DNA of 39,364 bases from Ornithoclostridium sp949298505. GTDB taxonomy: Bacteria > Bacillota > Clostridia > Christensenellales > UBA3700. The notes under the pieces are model-generated. The model saw only the letters and a program-made list of their open reading frames with translations. It was not told the origin of the DNA and ran no database searches. Both the position numbers and the translations under genes were made by a program. Below are positions 39,046 to 39,364 of this stretch, in pieces. The stretch spans positions 1 through 39,364 of the forward strand of contig CASFWW010000027.1 in NCBI GenBank assembly GCA_949298505.1, written 5' to 3'. The stretch's first letter is position 1, and each line of letters opens with the position of its first letter.

Positions 39046-39364
39046 ATGAAAAATTACGACAAATACCGCAAAGGCTATTTCATGCCGCCGGTGGAGTGCA
39101 ACGACTGGGTCAGAAAAGACAGCATTGACAAAGCTCCCGTGTGGTGCAGCGTGGACTTACGCGACGGCAATCAGGCGCTCGTCGTACCGATGAGCCTTGA
39201 CCAGAAACTGGAATTTTTCACTTTCCTTTGCAAGATAGGATTCAAAGAGATAGAAGTGGGATTCCCCGCGGCGAGCGAGACGGAATACGAATTTCTGCGC
39301 GCGCTGATAGAAAAGAACCTCATTCCCGACGACGTGACCATTCAGGTACTCACGCAGTCGAGAG
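39046..39364 (+). CDS. leuA: 2-isopropylmalate synthase, N-terminal part (3' end outside window)
   Basis: First committed enzyme of leucine synthesis (acetyl-CoA plus 2-ketoisovalerate). About 106 residues are visible from ATG 39046 (SD ACGGAGGG five bases upstream). The HMGL-like TIM barrel start is clear: APVWCSVDLRDGNQALVVPM with the metal-binding Asp and catalytic Arg, then KIGFKEIEVGFPAASETEYE. The WCSVDLRDGNQAL form is that of the longer LeuA type also found in actinobacteria. Control by the Leu T-box immediately upstream fits the assignment. Confidence 0.95.
   Translation, partial: MKNYDKYRKGYFMPPVECNDWVRKDSIDKAPVWCSVDLRDGNQALVVPMSLDQKLEFFTFLCKIGFKEIEVGFPAASETEYEFLRALIEKNLIPDDVTIQVLTQSR

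Noticed and set aside
1..39364. tRNA, rRNA, CRISPR array, IS element, integrase or attachment site
   Set aside because: No GGTTCGAATC-type T-arms with acceptor stems, no spaced repeats of CRISPR type and no transposase or integrase motifs were seen; the tandem repeats have no spacers.

Overview
The window looks like a chromosomal segment of an anaerobic, spore-forming member of the Bacillota, probably class Clostridia. Evidence: the C-terminal half of the spore-coat ATPase SpoIVA, an HPr kinase/phosphorylase, a GGGtGRT protein paired with a NifU-like scaffold, a leucine T-box, GGAGG ribosome binding sites and sigma-A promoters with 17-bp spacing. I did not identify species or family. Most of the window is housekeeping or metabolic DNA of intermediate GC. 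I see no tRNA, rRNA, CRISPR array, prophage or IS element. The one clearly foreign-looking patch is the AT-rich GIY-YIG gene at 1.25-2.52 kb. Layout: spoIVA end and a small Cys-rich protein (0-1.2 kb); broken GIY-YIG gene and a second Cys-rich miniprotein (1.2-2.8 kb); ArsR-type regulator and uvrC (3-5.5 kb); a four-gene operon of HAD phosphatase, hprK, a 58-aa acidic protein and a membrane protein (5.6-8.5 kb); zinc-ribbon membrane protein (8.6-9.0 kb); an XRE regulator divergent from a decaying LemA locus (9.2-11.8 kb); an HPr-like gene with DUF4364, divergent from an unknown helical protein (11.9-13.6 kb); an Na+-dependent NSS transporter (13.7-15.2 kb); cytidylate-kinase-like, DUF4177, PlsC and aldo/keto reductase genes (15.4-18.0 kb); uracil permease with an elaborate leader (18.2-19.9 kb); EEP hydrolase with DUF1294, then a TetR regulator (20-22.2 kb); GGGtGRT with an Fe-S scaffold, and a lipoprotein (22.3-24.9 kb); tyrS-yigZ-ilvE (25.1-28.1 kb); dGTPase-like gene (28.3-29.3 kb); trpS, DUF5685, a J-like protein, a membrane protein and DUF3810 (29.4-34.1 kb); trpB2 with a Trp-codon leader (34.2-36.0 kb); a long non-coding stretch (36.0-36.7 kb); pit-DUF47 phosphate transport (36.7-38.5 kb); an 83-bp tandem repeat; and a Leu T-box with the start of leuA (38.7-39.36 kb). 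The most interesting content is regulatory. The uracil permease is preceded by a 37-codon leader ORF that runs through a U-rich tract and an intrinsic terminator and stops just before the uraA Shine-Dalgarno, which is the plan of the E. coli pyrBI UTP-sensing attenuator. trpB2 is preceded by a 12-codon leader peptide whose single Trp codon abuts the 5' arm of a terminator-like hairpin. leuA has a T-box with a CUC specifier. The window thus appears to show three different attenuation devices for three end products. dgt, and less certainly uvrC, have promoters that predict leaderless mRNAs. Three accessory genes carry lesions: two A-run frameshifts in the GIY-YIG gene, a frameshift in a small membrane gene, and an in-frame TAA in the LemA partner. 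An HPr-like protein without the catalytic histidine but with a Ser46-like site shares the window with HPr kinase.
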